DNA of 64,000 nucleotides, from the NCBI GenBank assembly GCA_037176845.1, contig JAYKXP010000034.1:310001-374000 (forward strand), read 5' to 3'. Each line of letters opens with the position of its first letter. Within the stretch, counting starts at the first letter, position 1. This document shows, one piece after another, positions 24,253-38,887 of the stretch. Source of the stretch: Paramarasmius palmivorus. Its lineage: Eukaryota > Basidiomycota > Agaricomycetes > Agaricales > Marasmiaceae. Below the pieces are notes generated by a model. The model was not told the DNA's origin. It did not search any database and was given only the letters and a program-made list of their open reading frames with translations. A program made the translations under genes and the position numbers.

Positions 24253-26236
24253 TCAGCGGGGCGTTGGAGTCGAGCGGCTTGCTACCGCCGCATAGTTCTG
24301 TCGCACTTGTGCAAGTTGTGCGTCTAAAATTTTTAGCGGACCGTCAGCACCGTTTCTAAATTTATATACGGAAAAACTATGATTACCCATAAGCATGGAA
24401 TGCGGCGCAAAGATTGCCATAACGCTCATGACGCTCTCGACTGCAGCCATCAAATCCCTTGTAGATCGCCGTCGGGAAGAACTCGTGGAACCGGCATTGC
24501 CAAGCTCGTCAATGAACACTTTGGCGGTAGCCACCCATAAAATCTATGCCCGAAGGTTTCAGTTATACATCAACGGGAGCTATCAAATGGAACTCACTGC
24601 CATGATTGGGTCGATGAAGGGGAATTCAGCGAGGTTGGGCCCCCCACGAAGTAGCGCCACAATAGTTTCAGCATTAGACAGAATCAAAGAGTGGGATGTG
24701 GCGTCTTGAGATCCGAATATATAGTGTAGCTGGATCGCGGATATTCGAGCAAGAGTGTGTATCACGAGCTGTTTGCGATGGACCATCACCGGCGCATGTG
24801 GATTCACGGGTGGCAAGTTCGAAATGAAGCGCTGTATCGTTTGATTGACGTTGTTGAAGGTCGACTGGAAGCGGACCGCATCTCGAAGCTCCATATCTGG
24901 GGATGCATGTTATAAAAAAGCTTGAGGCGATGAGGTGGACATACTCACTAGGCCGGTATTTACTAAGTAGGAGAGAGGCTTGCTCAAACAGGATGGCAGC
25001 TTTAGAGTGCATGGCCATCAGCGAGACACCGTTGTCGGGGACGTTCCCGAGGAAGTTCTGGATTGTCCGGCTCGTCCACAAATCGTCTGGAAGCTGTATA
25101 GAAGCTATGAGCTTTGTAGCACGAAGAAAGCGTCAGGAATTTTACTCTGGATTGCGTTGGAAGGTCGATGGGCCAGGGAGCGTCCACTCTAGATTCTGCG
25201 ATGTCGTACGAGATGTTTGACGGCGCTCCGTCAGCCGATGTCCAACAATGATTCAGAACAAGGACCGTCCAAAGCGCATTAATCCTTTCGATTTCCTCAA
25301 CGAAATCCCGGGGAGGAGGTAGTGTGCTCGCTCCCCGGGTATCACCAGATGCTCGGATCTTGTGGAATCCAGCGCCCAGCACGATGGAGACTGCAGTACT
25401 GATATGATACTTGGCCTCTAATGTCCTATTGTGAAGAAAAAGGTATTGCGACATGAGAACTTCGGCCTGAGCTGTATGTAGAACCGTGTCGGGATGGATG
25501 ACAGTTAGTCCCTGGGAAATGTCGTTGAGTGCTTGAGGTAAAAGACCGTCCTGCAATGAAGATCGCTCTCTTGAACTGCTAAGATATGATCCCATCAGCA
25601 GCATCGTGCTTTGCAACGCAGGAGATGGTTGTTTTGATTGAAATCTCGAGCCGTCAAGGAAAAACCCAAAATTAGTGGAATGTGGGACGAAGGCGCGTAA
25701 CCTATGATCGAGTCAGCCATTGAACGCATGTACAGCTTACAGGGGCTTACAATTCCTGCTGAGCATTCTGAGATAAATCCTGTGACAGATGCATGTCAGA
25801 ACGGGATTTGACATGTATCAATCAACCTCACCGGTGCTGGGGGAGGTGGATGCGCATATGGGCTGCGTAGTTCGATGGAAGTACTGGGCCTGCGATCACC
25901 GGGCTGTTGAAGCTCGCGAAGACGGTTTTCCATCTCTGCGATCTGTTGTTGCAGAGCATTGTCTTGTGATGGGGCACCGTCTGAGTACTCGCATGTTCCT
26001 GGCGAGCTCGCTAGACAAGGTCCACATACTGGTCGATTACCGTCGCATTTCTGAAAGCGTCAGTAATGCCATTCGAGGAAGTAGTAAGTTGAAGCTCACT
26101 ATCTTGCGACGTCTAGCAGCCTAGAATTAGCGTCATGCGATAGCAAAAAGCCCAAAACAGACGCGTACCTGCAAGTCAAACAGGCAGCGCCACGAGGTGC
26201 TCGCTTGGATGTAGAACTTGAACCTGAACTTGACAT
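24253..26236 (-). CDS. Zn2Cys6 transcription factor, copy B
   Basis: Paralogue of the regulator at 17265. It starts MSSSGSSSTSKRAPRGAA. The zinc cluster is complete (CLTCRRRKIKCDGNRPVCGPC, then a last Cys in SPGTC) and is split by introns at the same places, again with a 13-nt exon. The acidic linker (LQQQIAEMENRLRELQQ) is a predicted coiled coil. The middle domain begins RLRAFVPHSTNFGFFL and contains ERINALWTVLVLNHCW. The C-terminus ends RSTPTPR. All exons that I could join keep the frame. It is transcribed toward the Gly-rich gene and the FAD oxidase. Its role is inferred as local or pathway regulation. Confidence 0.86.
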
Positions 26237-28164
26237 TTCGAGGAACGGTACTTCTTGATGAGAATGAACGCGACTTGTCTTGATCCTATATAGTTTTTGG
26301 GAAGGGGAACGAAGCCCGAACGTAAACGAAACGCATCGGTAGGCATCATCACTCCGTCCAAATGAAATACGATAAAGTGGCAAAAGGAAAACATAGATGG
26401 AGTTGTGAATCCGGAAAAACGCAAACCTTTGTCCGTTTTTGTCCACGGGCGCGTGCTTCCCGGTGGATGTTATTGGGAGGACAAACATCGCTTTATTGAC
26501 TCGAGGCGGAAGCGGAGTTCTAGCATCGTATTGCAAAACGATAGATCCTACTTTCACCTCAGACGTCAATGGTTTCTCCCATGCGGATAGTGAGTAATGA
26601 TGACTGCCCCACCCTGATCTACAGGTCTGAACTCCCCGCGTCGTTAGAGCTGATTAGTGAACCATGAATCGGAAGATTTAGACCGATACGGTTGTCGGTA
26701 TCGTGGCGCTTAATTGTTGCGCTGAAGGAAGACACCGGTACCCGTGATTTCGTTTCTTGAGACTCCACCTGTGAAATCGTACGACAGGCTGAAATCAGTG
26801 CCTCGATGAAAGAAGAAAGAGGTGACTCGAGTTTTGCCCCGTAATTGAATGTGTGTCCATGGATTTTATTGATGAGCGCCAAGGGGCCTTGTGATGCATA
26901 TTGAGCTCGTCATTTGAGCATCAGGTTCATTTTCGCGTGGTAACCGCCCTCCGGTCGCTTGTATTTGGCTTGTATATCGTCCACGTCGTCGAAGATGGCC
27001 GCCAAACAGTCGCGTCTTGGTGGCATCGCTTCAACGTCGGAACACCGCCTTTTTGGCTGATCCTTGATCATGCATCGGTCTTCTACCCATGATGGGTAAT
27101 TCATACCGTACCTTGCCTCCCCATGATTCCTATGGGATATTGAGCTTATTTGTTGATACTAGCTGCTTTGATTACTCACGCGATTGTTGACTCGTGCTGT
27201 GCCTGAGGATATATCGTACATGGCAATACAATGAGAACGAAGATGTTCAGTCACAACGGGTCCGTAAGCGAGGCACCCGACCATGACATGTGGATTGCGT
27301 TTTATAACCCGGTTTAGCCGGTACGGAGGGTCCTTATCCTATTTTCTGCTTCAACCTCGCAATGACGTCTCCTCGGAATCTAAATCTAGGAACCATAGCG
27401 AGTCAACGGAACTCCAGTAAAAGTTGCTCCTGGGTGGATGCTAGTAAAAAAAAAACAGAGGGAGTCGTGTAGAATTAGTGTCAGTGATGAACAACGTGAA
27501 ACATCCGAGGTCAAACGTATTGCCATGTTCCATAGGTTTGGAGCAACGTTATCTTCCCAAACGGATCAAGAGATGCGTGTGTCGAATAAGAATATAGACA
27601 CGAAGAGATGCATCTCTAAAGACCTGGGCCACGCATATCAAGCGAGCTGTCGAGCGATATCGAGTCTGCCTAGGGGAGACTACGTTGAACCTGGATCAAA
27701 TAGGTCTACTCTCTGTCAATGTTCATGAGACCCTGAGACCCTGAGAGTGTCAGCAGTAAGAGACCGAGAATATCTCTAAGCCCTTGTCCCTTTGGGATGG
27801 GGGAAGGCTCGTATGGCTACGGTCATTGCAAGCCGTGGCCTAAGTGGAGAGCAAAGATCATTTGATTGCAACGACAAGTTCGTTTCAGGCTGAAGATTAA
27901 ACGACGGAAAGCCAAGGAAGCGGAAAGGCAATGCGAAGCACCAGAGAACCTAGTATTAGCATCACAAGACACAATACTCCAAACATTACGGCCATTCTAC
28001 TCACTTGGAGCCCGTGTCAAGGTCGTCATTCCGTCGACGATTCGCAAGGTAGATTTCGGGTAGTTGAGAAAAATGCATTGAATTCGGGTAGAGGAGTACA
28101 AGAGATAGAACGTGGGTCCATCCGAATGATACAACAGAAGGGATTTGGTGATTTGGGGTCTTCA
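26237..28164. other. Long intergenic region
   Basis: About 1.9 kb without a gene I can support. Minus frames at 26619-26882 and 26910-27104 and plus frames at 27438-28218 are short, have no recognised motifs and do not join convincingly. They may be remnants of a lost gene. Confidence 0.45.
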
Positions 28165-28859
28165 TTACAGAGTAAGATTATACTCATACTCACTGCTGGT
28201 GCTCTGCGCCATCCATAAGATGATAGCAGATAACATTAGCAGTATATTCTGTGACACGTTTGCGTAGCCATAGTACTTGAACATCTCCGAATAGTCACTC
28301 AAGACGTACTTGAGCACGAGTATTGTCTGTAATGAACGGAAATCAGTGATGTGCTTTTAGAAAACATGACCAAATTGAATGGTCTTGGGGAATTGTGCCA
28401 GAACATAACACTCACCACGCTGCCAGCTAGCCCACCAGCCATCAAGGCAAACCCAATGAACAAGAATAATCTCGCCCTCCAAACCGACCTGGGGTCACCG
28501 AATCCTTCTTCACCCTTCACTCTGTCCTTATCAATGAGGTTGACGACAGCATAGCCGAGCAAAGAGCAAATGCCTGGCACCCAGTCGACGAAAGAGACAT
28601 GTACTGGCGGTTCGTCTCCCCAGGGCACCTTGGCATGCGCCGACAATATTGCTGCATCCAAGAAGACCCAATGGGCCAATGCGAACTTGAAAATCGGTCT
28701 TCCTGTGAGTTTTCCTTCAACTTCAACATTGACTTTGTGACATACCAGAGCACCAGCAGCATAAACTCCAATGGTTCGGCGATGTTTTCCGAGATGAATA
28801 TTAGGGAAAGGGTTCAAGCAGACCCTTCTAGGGTCATAGTCTGCCCGTGGAAGAGACAT
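28165..28859 (-). CDS. VPS68: Vps68-like (UPF0220/TMEM50) membrane protein
   Basis: Small endosomal or vacuolar-sorting membrane protein with four hydrophobic segments; in yeast Vps68 works with ESCRT-related sorting. Three exons give about 182 residues (yeast protein 184). Segments are NIHLGKHRRTIGVYAAGAL, FALAHWVFLDAAILSAHA, PPVHVSFVDWVPGICSLLG, ARLFLFIGFALMAGGLAGSV and the last exon YYGYANVSQNILLMLSAIIL. I chose the start MSLPRADYDP because it gives the family length. An in-frame ATG at 29057 would add a 66-residue low-complexity N-terminus and cannot be excluded. Confidence 0.9.
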
Positions 28860-30579
28860 TACAGAAAGGAATGACTGGATGGAAGAAAACGGGGCCTGCC
28901 AGCGTGGGGCAGACGCGGCCGCAGTGCCGTGAGAAACTGATTCCATTTCAGGTCCTCTAATGTCGTCGTCTCCATGCACCTCTACTTGAACCTGAACTTC
29001 CACCTCCACAGGGCTGCTCGGGGAAGTATAGCTCGGTCTGCGGTCGAAGGAGAACATGAAGCGCGGCTCCAGCGTGTTACATTCTATAACCGTCTTATCC
29101 GCTCCGCTGTGACTGTCTTACGACACTGCTTTAGTGTATTGTTCGATGGGAGCTTCCTAGACGCCGGAGAAGACATGTTTGGGCGCAACGCTGGACTCTT
29201 CTGCGTTATAGATTCACCTCTCATACATACCGAATGTCTCGAGCTAAGAGGGTCTTTTTTGTTGTGTTCAGTATTCCTGGGGACGAGTTCAAGATATGCA
29301 ATACCCGACACGCGACGCTGGGTATCTCTCATACTTACTCCCGTGTTGTTGCTTATGGGAATGTGTCATACCTTTTCTGGGTGTATTCAAGGATCAGACA
29401 ATACGCCCACATCCGCCCAGAGAATCGCGATGGCTCGTGACAGCGATAAGCATCGTTCTAGCTTTGTGCATCCTTCCGAGTTTCGGCATTACCTGGTTCT
29501 ATCTACACAAACGCTGCGCAAATCACGGGAAGTAGTGGCTCAAGTTCTCACTGGTGGCTATCGTTGGATATCGATTCAGTTTTGCGTCAAATCTTCAGGA
29601 TTATCAATAACTGTTCTCACTCCGAAGTGTTCGCCTGCCGCAATCAATGCTGCGAAGCTCATGACTATCCTTTTCGGTCGGATGTTGAAAAAGAGGGTAC
29701 ATAGTTGTGTAGCCAGTGTGGACCACCTGACACATCGTTGGTTTTTGCATTTTTGATGTCATCGACTTGGAACTTTGCTTTCTCTGATTCAGAACAAACT
29801 ATCTCCTTTCTCTGATCCATTCGATCTCACGTTGAATTTGCCTTCTTCTCCCTGTACACAATGATTGGCATTGTTCTTCTCTCAAGACTCGAATTTTTTT
29901 CACTACGAGACCTTCTGGGTTTCTGTTAAGCTTGGTAGAGCATTGTCTCCGGCGGATTTCCGAATTGAGCAAGCACACGATCGAAGCCCTATAGAAAAAC
30001 TGATCATCAAAAGTCAATTATAAATATTCTAAATTTCGGAAGATGATATGAACTCTGATGGCAACTTGTTGACTTTGAAATCGATCTCTCAGTCGTCAGA
30101 TGTCTTGTCTGGAAAGGTTCGAAGCAACCACAAAAGTGTTAGACAAAGTCTGCATAGGAAGTAGCGTAGGCTAACGCCGGGTTATAGAACTTAGCTGAAC
30201 TCTATTTGTGCCACTTTCCTCACGGAACTTACCTTTAATGGTCCAGTGTATTGAATGCAGAATACATCTGTTAACGTTTTACCTTTAGCTTTCGCTATGT
30301 CAAACAAACGCCCATTGGTTGGCTCTTTATAGCAAATAATTCATAGTTGACGAGAATCAGTGAGGACATCGTTCATCGATATCGATAACAGCGAGTATCG
30401 TTTCTCAAAGAATAATTCCTGACAGTCAAGTCGAGTCCCCCAGAATTAGATCTGATCCGGATCAGATCCGCCTCCGTCCTCTAAGCTATAAGAACGAGCG
30501 CGCGAGACCGGGCTTTAATCGTGCTCTCCCCTTTCACCACCACCATCACCGTCTTCGACATTTCTGTACTTTCTTTATA
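28860..30579. other. Intergenic with antisense open frame
   Basis: A 260-codon plus frame at 28974-29756 begins antisense to the possible N-terminal extension of the Vps68-like gene. Its composition is not protein-like, so I do not call it. A perfect 20-bp palindrome lies at 30449-30468 near the FKBP start. Confidence 0.5.
30449..30468. promoter_or_regulatory. Perfect 20-bp palindrome upstream of FKBP12
   Basis: GATCTGATCCGGATCAGATC is its own reverse complement and lies 111 bp before the FKBP start codon. It could bind a dimeric regulator. No known factor is assigned. Confidence 0.5.
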
Positions 30580-31207
30580 ATGGTCCGTCTATAACACTTT
30601 TCTGACAAAATTATGACTGAATTTTTTGTTTTTAGGGTGTTACAATCCAGTCAATCAGTCCTGGCGACGGCAAGACCTTCCCCCAACCTGGAGGCACGTA
30701 GACCGCTTCAATCGTCATTGGCACTATTTCTTATCGAGCCTTTCCTTATAGACAAGGTATCTATTCACTACGTCGGAACTCTTCTTGATGGCAAGAAATT
30801 CGACTCCAGTCGGGATCGGTGCGTGACTTTGGCGTCCATGAACTACGGGTCTGTCAGAGCTGATCGCTACGTAGTGGTGCACCATTTGAGACGGAAATCG
30901 GTGTTGGAAAGGTGATCAAGGGCTGGGACGAAGGTGCGTCGAGGATACCAACTACCAGCGACCTCGTACTGATTATCGATTGCGATTGTGGCGATACGCT
31001 CTGATCAGGCGTCCCCAAATTATCTTTGGGCGAAAAGGCTATCCTGACTGCTACCCCGGATTACGTATGTTCACCTCGATTCTTTATCGGCTCGTCTGCT
31101 CATTGTGGACTGCGTAACATCAGGCATACGGCGCTCGTGGTTTCCCGCCTGTAATACCGCCCAACTCGACTCTCCAATTTGAGGTTGAGCTCCTAAAGAT
31201 CAACTGA
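30580..31207 (+). CDS. FPR1: FKBP12-type peptidyl-prolyl isomerase
   Basis: Cytosolic prolyl isomerase and receptor of FK506 and rapamycin. Six exons encode about 108 residues, the family length: [76 protein letters not shown] and [19 protein letters not shown]. The drug-pocket residues (Tyr in IHYVG, Phe/Asp in KFDSS, Phe in PFE, Val-Ile in KVIKGW, Tyr in DYAYG) are present. The first exon is only the ATG. Intron 2 must use a GC donor (GGAG|GCACGT) to keep the frame, because the nearby GT gives a broken protein. Confidence 0.93.
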
Positions 31208-32935
31208 TTCCTTATCGCCTCAATCGATTGGAATCTACTCCATCACTGCTGCTTCTATCGATGACGCCTTTTTACGAATCATTTTTCTCGATTCTCCCAT
31301 CTTAGTCACGATAGCATTCTTGGACTCTTACCCACCGGGCAGTTACGATCCCGTATGTGATTGTAGCATTTTCTGTGTTTTTATCGTCGTCGTGGCATTA
31401 CTGTATGAAGGCAAAGTTGTACTCGTTACCAATTCATTTTTCCCACTCTTGCAGTGATCGACTTCCAAACCAATAGCCTCGATACGATTTGACGCCCGGA
31501 ACTTTCCCCTATCGGTGTTTGAAGTGCCGGCGGTCCAGGCATTGCAGCGCGTGACGCGTCGAGCTCTACTTACCACAACGCTCGCGGATCCTCGATAACC
31601 AACGGGCTACCGAATTTCGCCGTATATCGCGACTGACAATGCTCTCTTGCAACCGAATATGGAGCTCATGACCAGGAATCAACTTGGCGTGGCCAAGTTG
31701 TACATATGGACTTGCCGATGGTTGCGTCAAGTATGACTTCAATCTGGAAGATATCATTTAGATACATGGATCTGATGCATCCCAATCAGCTCCCACAGTG
31801 ACGGAAGCATCCTGCCGTTGTCTCCAAGCTGAAGATGGCCAAGAGTTTCTCTCTGAGATTCGGACATAAAGCGGGTTCTTTTCACGGAAAACATACCAAG
31901 GGCGCAAAAGGAATCGAAGTCGAACCTCGCCTTCTGGTACCGAAGCTCTCGGAAATACCGGGTGAGATGGTTTCATTTATAGATGATAGCTGACTCACTT
32001 ATCGTTATATCTTCTTCCTTCTCTTCGACGACCTTGAACTTTGTGGTCGGTGAACATTCCACACTGAATTCGGGGTAGTAAGTGGATGCCTATCAGTTGG
32101 ATGGGAGCCTATTCACTCGAACCGGTAGTTAGTGGAGGCCGTGTTCGCGGACATCATGTAGTCAGCTGCAGATCAAGTAACAGAATTGTCAAAAGCTCTT
32201 CGCGGGAAGCCTTTCATTTTTTCGTAAGTAAATCTGTTCCTCACCGAGCATTTGATAGTCAGCTGAAGATATCTGCGCCGTAAAGCGACGATTTAATTCG
32301 CGTCAAGGACTGTCAGAAGTTAACCATGACCCCGGATGGAATTGGCCTTTATCAGTAACCGTTCACCCAACGCGTAAGCTTCTGGGCTATATAATCATTA
32401 AAAAAGCAAGGCTTACCAATGCACGGACTATTCTTCTCTTCTCCTCAGGCCTTCACCACCAAGTCTACCACAAATTCCAACGACTATGTAGCACGACAGA
32501 GTAAGCTGTATCGGTACGACGCGTCCGCGCCAGCCCGGACCGAGGGCCCAACGAGCCGACCCCCGGGCTATCTCAATTTGCAATTCGACTCTCTTGTAAA
32601 CCCCAGGAACCCATTTTCTCCAATTTTTTTCACCCCCATATCAAATTCCTTTGCTATCTTTTGCCACCTTTCACCACCTGTTACCGCAACGGGGATGAAT
32701 ATTGAAATCTTCGTAGATGGCTCGGCCTGAAGAAGCGCTCAGCGCTCCAATGATGACTCCCTGGTTTAGACAACCGCTTACGCTTAACTCACATTACCTT
32801 ACCTGGAACCAGTTCCGGAGGAACCATCTGCGTCTTATATATATCCTAAAAATTTTTGACCTTTCCTTCCTCGCCTCCGTCCATTCACCCTCCACATCCT
32901 CGACCAACTACTCTCTTTGTGTTTCTGTTTCGAAA
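31208..32935. other. Intergenic, unresolved minus-strand coding traces
   Basis: Minus frames between about 31340 and 32080 include a plausible stretch (TKFKVVEEKEEDITI at about 32010-32055) and GT-AG-like borders, but I could not join them into a protein or name a family. They may be a decayed or unrecognised gene. The right end holds the inositol oxygenase promoter. Confidence 0.35.
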
Positions 32936-34283
32936 ATGCATCTTCCTGTTCGTGACCTTGAACGTGTGTCAGATGCTGTAGATGAAGGTACGTGTGTATA
33001 CATGCTGAGCATCGGAATAAGCTGCTTATACTTCTTGCCCATACTGGCAGTCAATGTCCTCAAAGGCATAGTCTGGAACTCTGCGTCGGAATTCGACAAG
33101 AAAAAGGACAAGAACCAGTTCCGTCAGTACGAAGCGGCATGTGAACGTGTTAAGAGTTTTTACAAGGAACAACATGGTATGGCTTATTGAATGTCCGCGG
33201 ATCTTCCTCCAACCTCGAACGTCACAGAAAACCAGACCATGGAGTTCAATATCAAAGCTCGTGACAATTTCAAGAAGAATGTGAGGGCTAAGATGGGTGC
33301 GTCTACGATTCTCACTCCTCATGGGTACCATGACCCTAACGCATTCAAAGGTATCTGGGAAGCAATTGAGAAACTAAACACCCTCGTTGACGACTCTGAT
33401 CCTGATGTGTGTTGCTCTCCGGATCTTCAAGTCTATATACTATTCCTGAATGCTAACTTTAAACACGGTCATACTAGACGGAACTATCCCAAATTGAACA
33501 CCTACTGCAAACTGCTGAGGCTATACGCCGTGATGGAAAGCCGGAATGGATGCAGGTTGTTGGCCTGGTACACGATCTGGGCAAGTTGCTGTACCTCTTT
33601 GGTTCCGAGTGCGTTCCTTCTCGCTCCAGCGTTATCGAGAGAAGCTGATATAGATGGTGTATTAGGGGGCAGTGGGACGTTGTCGGAGTACGTTTTCTTT
33701 CCGAATCTGGACCTTGCTCAAGTGCTGACCACCTATTAAAGGACACCTTCGTCGTTGGATGCCAGTTTTCGGAGAAGATTATTTACCCCGAAACGTTCGA
33801 AAACAATCCGGATTCTTCGGATTTGTTGTACTCGACAGAGTATGGTGTGTACAGTCCTCATTGCGGATTAGAGAATGTTATGCTTTCATGGGGCCATGAT
33901 GAGGTGTGTCGTATGAACCTGCCGTTGTGCTATATCTCATCGCGATGCCATAGTACCTGTACCTTGTTTTGAAAGACCAGTGCAGTTTGCCCGAAGAGGG
34001 TCTTGCTATGATCCGGTACCACAGTTTCTACCCGTCAGTGTTCCTAACCTTCAGAGTGTTGTTTGCGCTGAGCACTAATGGCATCTCCCCTTTTAGTTGG
34101 CACAGGGAAGGTGCCTACAGGCATTTGACCAACGAAGCCGATGAAAAAGCTCTTGCGGCTGTTAAGGCTTTTAACCCGTACGACCTGTACAGCAAGAGTG
34201 ATGAGTCTGTGGACCCGGAAAAGCTCAAGCCCTACTATCAAGGGCTGATTGCGAAGTTCTTCCCGGATGTCATCGAGTGGTGA
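32936..34283 (+). CDS. Inositol oxygenase
   Basis: Non-haem di-iron enzyme that cleaves myo-inositol to D-glucuronate, the first step of inositol catabolism. Eight or nine exons encode about 300 residues starting [10 protein letters not shown]. Family motifs include [20 protein letters not shown], the metal-binding HDLGK, YCP-like [24 protein letters not shown], and RYHSFYPWHREGAY with further His ligands. The C-terminus [19 protein letters not shown] and ending FFPDVIEW are typical. It has no signal peptide and is expected to be cytosolic. Confidence 0.94.
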
Positions 34284-34588
34284 CATTCTTACGCTGTCGC
34301 TTCTATGCACCTGTAGCTTCTTTCTATTTTATCTGTACTGTGAATTACAATTTACCTAAGGGGACCGTGTCGCGTACAGTATCGAGTCACGTGCTGGGAA
34401 GCGAAAAATTCTTGACTCGTTCCGTGTCAGACCGCTCGATCCTCTTGCCCAAAAAAATCTTATCGATGTTCCTATAAAAACTTCCGGTCACTTTTCGAAA
34501 TCTGGCTTTCTTCAATTCTCTTCGACGAAAAAGTGTATTTTTACTTGGTCCCCGATTCTCCTTCAAAACAACAGTCATATTGACCAGA

Positions 34589-36655
<2,067 letters not shown>

Positions 36656-37708
36656 TAGATGTGTTTTGTTATGGTACGTGGTTTGGCTGTCTTTGGTTCT
36701 ACACCGATGCTGACCGATCAAAGTAGTCTAGAGCTTGTTAATTTGTAGTAATGCGCAATACATGTGACTCACATATCGTCTGAAGTTCTTTATTTGTTGT
36801 GCTTCATCGTAGTTGGTCACCTGGATATATATGGCCGGCCGTAGCAGCGGTTCCAGGTCTCCATCACTGGATGTGCCCAGCGTCGCCATGCAGATCTCTG
36901 ATATTGCTTTGTAGCCTCGCTCACCTATGTTGTCAGTCAGGGTGCGAGATGGAACCATTGAAGCACTGTACTATATTGTAGTTCCTCACGACGTCAATCG
37001 GCGATGCTTGTTACGTGGATACACTCAGGGCTGACTGAGGATGGCTCCAATGTCCAACTTCAATTGTATTAGAGGCTATGATACGGCGTCAGGCGTTTGT
37101 CAAGGACCGGTCTATGCACCTCATGGAGTAAGCTCGAGTAGTTCTTGACGTGCGCTAAACTCGGGCTGGTGGGAAATACTTAGCTACTGATTACAGGTCT
37201 TTCTCTGCCCTCACTCACTCAATGCGACACATTCCAGCTTCTAGTGCCAAGTACTTCCGAATCCAGAAATATCTAACCCAGGAGCCATGAATCCCAAAAC
37301 GGGGACAACGGAGCTTAGGTGGAGGGCACGAGGAAGGCGCCCATAGCTATGAGCGCTGCGGGAATCTGATATGGATAAAAATCGACATTGACTGTGACGC
37401 GTATCTTTCTTGATCTTTTACTCCCATCATCCCTACTCTTCGATTTTTGCTCTGAGCGGTATCGAGCTCTAGGTGAGTGAACCTTTCGCTGTTTTCATCG
37501 CATTGTCTAACCAACAGTTGAATAGCTTCCTCGACCGCTGTTTGGTTCTTTACATTGCTACTACTGATACCCGTAACGGCAAACTGTACTAGCAGCTCTG
37601 CGGTACACCCGTGTACACCCTAACGCGATCTCGCTCAACATCATCAGCATCGACACATCAGCGTTAGTCGTTTAAAGGCTTAAGTTATCTACAGAACCCG
37701 GAATCATT
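36656..37708. other. Intergenic, no gene seen
   Basis: Contains the promoter of the DUF6699 gene at its right end. No coding frame is supported. Confidence 0.55.
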
Positions 37709-38887
37709 ATGTCTGGCCCCTACGTTTTCCGACCTACAACCACACCCTCAGCATACTACAATCCTGGCTTCCACACGCCCCAGGGCTCGCCTTTTATACC
37801 TTCGGCCACTCTCCCAGGCTCAACTTCACCATACCATTCACCATACCGAAATTCTGTCCCTCTACCAGGCTCGTCCTCGCCGTACCACTCGCCATATCGA
37901 AACGCCGTACCTCTGCCTGGTACCCCTAACACTCCGAATCGTGTTCTCTTCCCTGGGACGTACGAATCTAACGATCCGTACGACCCATACTTTGGTCCTG
38001 CTAGACCTCGCAGACCCTCATGGCATGCTCCCATTGCCTCACCGTATCTCTCCTCAGGCGAAGATACCTACTTTCGCGAACGACGACGTTCATTCAGTGG
38101 CGCTGCACCCTACGATGCCGGTCCGGCCTATCCTTATGCATGGGCAGCAGGATTCGGAGGACCATACGCTGGATATGCCAGTTCTTCCCCGAACTATGGC
38201 GGCAGCTCACCATATGGCATGAATCACCCCTTACCAGGGCTCCCCAGCACACCTGGTACATTCCATCTTCACCCATGGCTCAATGCCGAAGCCTGGCAAG
38301 GAGACTTCGTCTTTGACCTGTCCTCGCACTATTTCAACCCCATCCAAGTATTATCGAGGGATCGGAACGGTCTAGGGCAAACTAGATTGGCACCTATGGA
38401 TATCATGATGCAACAGGCTACCGTGCCCGGCGTTACACGGATGCGCGTCATTTGCGATATGATTCCACAATGGCCTATTGATATCTCATACAACGACTCG
38501 ATGGGTGGTGGTAACATGGGTGCTGTCGCCTTTGCTCCAGATCCGCTTGCGGGTACACACGTTCCGCCGATTTCGATGCTCGACGTGCTTATGTGCATTC
38601 ATCGTTCGTTGCATACGAGGATAACCCATGCGGATTGGGCAAGGTTGGATAGTCATCTTGAGGCAGCAGTTTCGAGAGCGTATACACAGAGATGTAAGGC
38701 GCTGGGGCATCAGGGTTCTCAGGCGTATATCGGGGCAAATGTTGGTTTTGGGGCATATGGACCGGATGTGGAAGCAGCTGAGTTGGCGCAGGGTGTCAAG
38801 AGAGTGGATTTCTTATTGGGTAAGGTATGGTTCAGAGGTGGTGTGGTTGATTGGACAGAAGGTGTTATAAAGCTTATTACTGCATGA
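37709..38887 (+). CDS. DUF6699 domain protein 1
   Basis: Single exon, 392 residues. The first ~190 residues are disordered, rich in Pro, Ser, Tyr and Gly, with near repeats of LPGSxSPYHSPYRN. The C-terminal ~190 residues match DUF6699, a domain common in Agaricomycetes: it opens LHPWLNAEAWQGDFVFDLS, then VTRMRVICDMIPQWPI, ISMLDVLMCIHRSLHTRITHAD and GVKRVDFLLGKVWFRG. The function of the domain is unknown. Two other DUF6699 domains occur in the window: one fused to a kinase (39493-42358) and one at 61052-62302. Confidence 0.85.
   Translation: MSGPYVFRPTTTPSAYYNPGFHTPQGSPFIPSATLPGSTSPYHSPYRNSVPLPGSSSPYHSPYRNAVPLPGTPNTPNRVLFPGTYESNDPYDPYFGPARPRRPSWHAPIASPYLSSGEDTYFRERRRSFSGAAPYDAGPAYPYAWAAGFGGPYAGYASSSPNYGGSSPYGMNHPLPGLPSTPGTFHLHPWLNAEAWQGDFVFDLSSHYFNPIQVLSRDRNGLGQTRLAPMDIMMQQATVPGVTRMRVICDMIPQWPIDISYNDSMGGGNMGAVAFAPDPLAGTHVPPISMLDVLMCIHRSLHTRITHADWARLDSHLEAAVSRAYTQRCKALGHQGSQAYIGANVGFGAYGPDVEAAELAQGVKRVDFLLGKVWFRGGVVDWTEGVIKLITA

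Noticed and set aside
26619..27104. Minus-strand frames that could be two exons
   Set aside because: No start, family motif or convincing splice join was found.
28974..29756. 260-codon plus-strand open frame
   Set aside because: Its left end is antisense to the possible N-terminal extension of the Vps68-like gene, the composition is not protein-like (many Cys, His, Arg without motif), and no homology is recognised.
31343..32080. Minus-strand coding-like fragments
   Set aside because: Some protein-like sequence and GT-AG borders are visible, but no consistent gene could be assembled.
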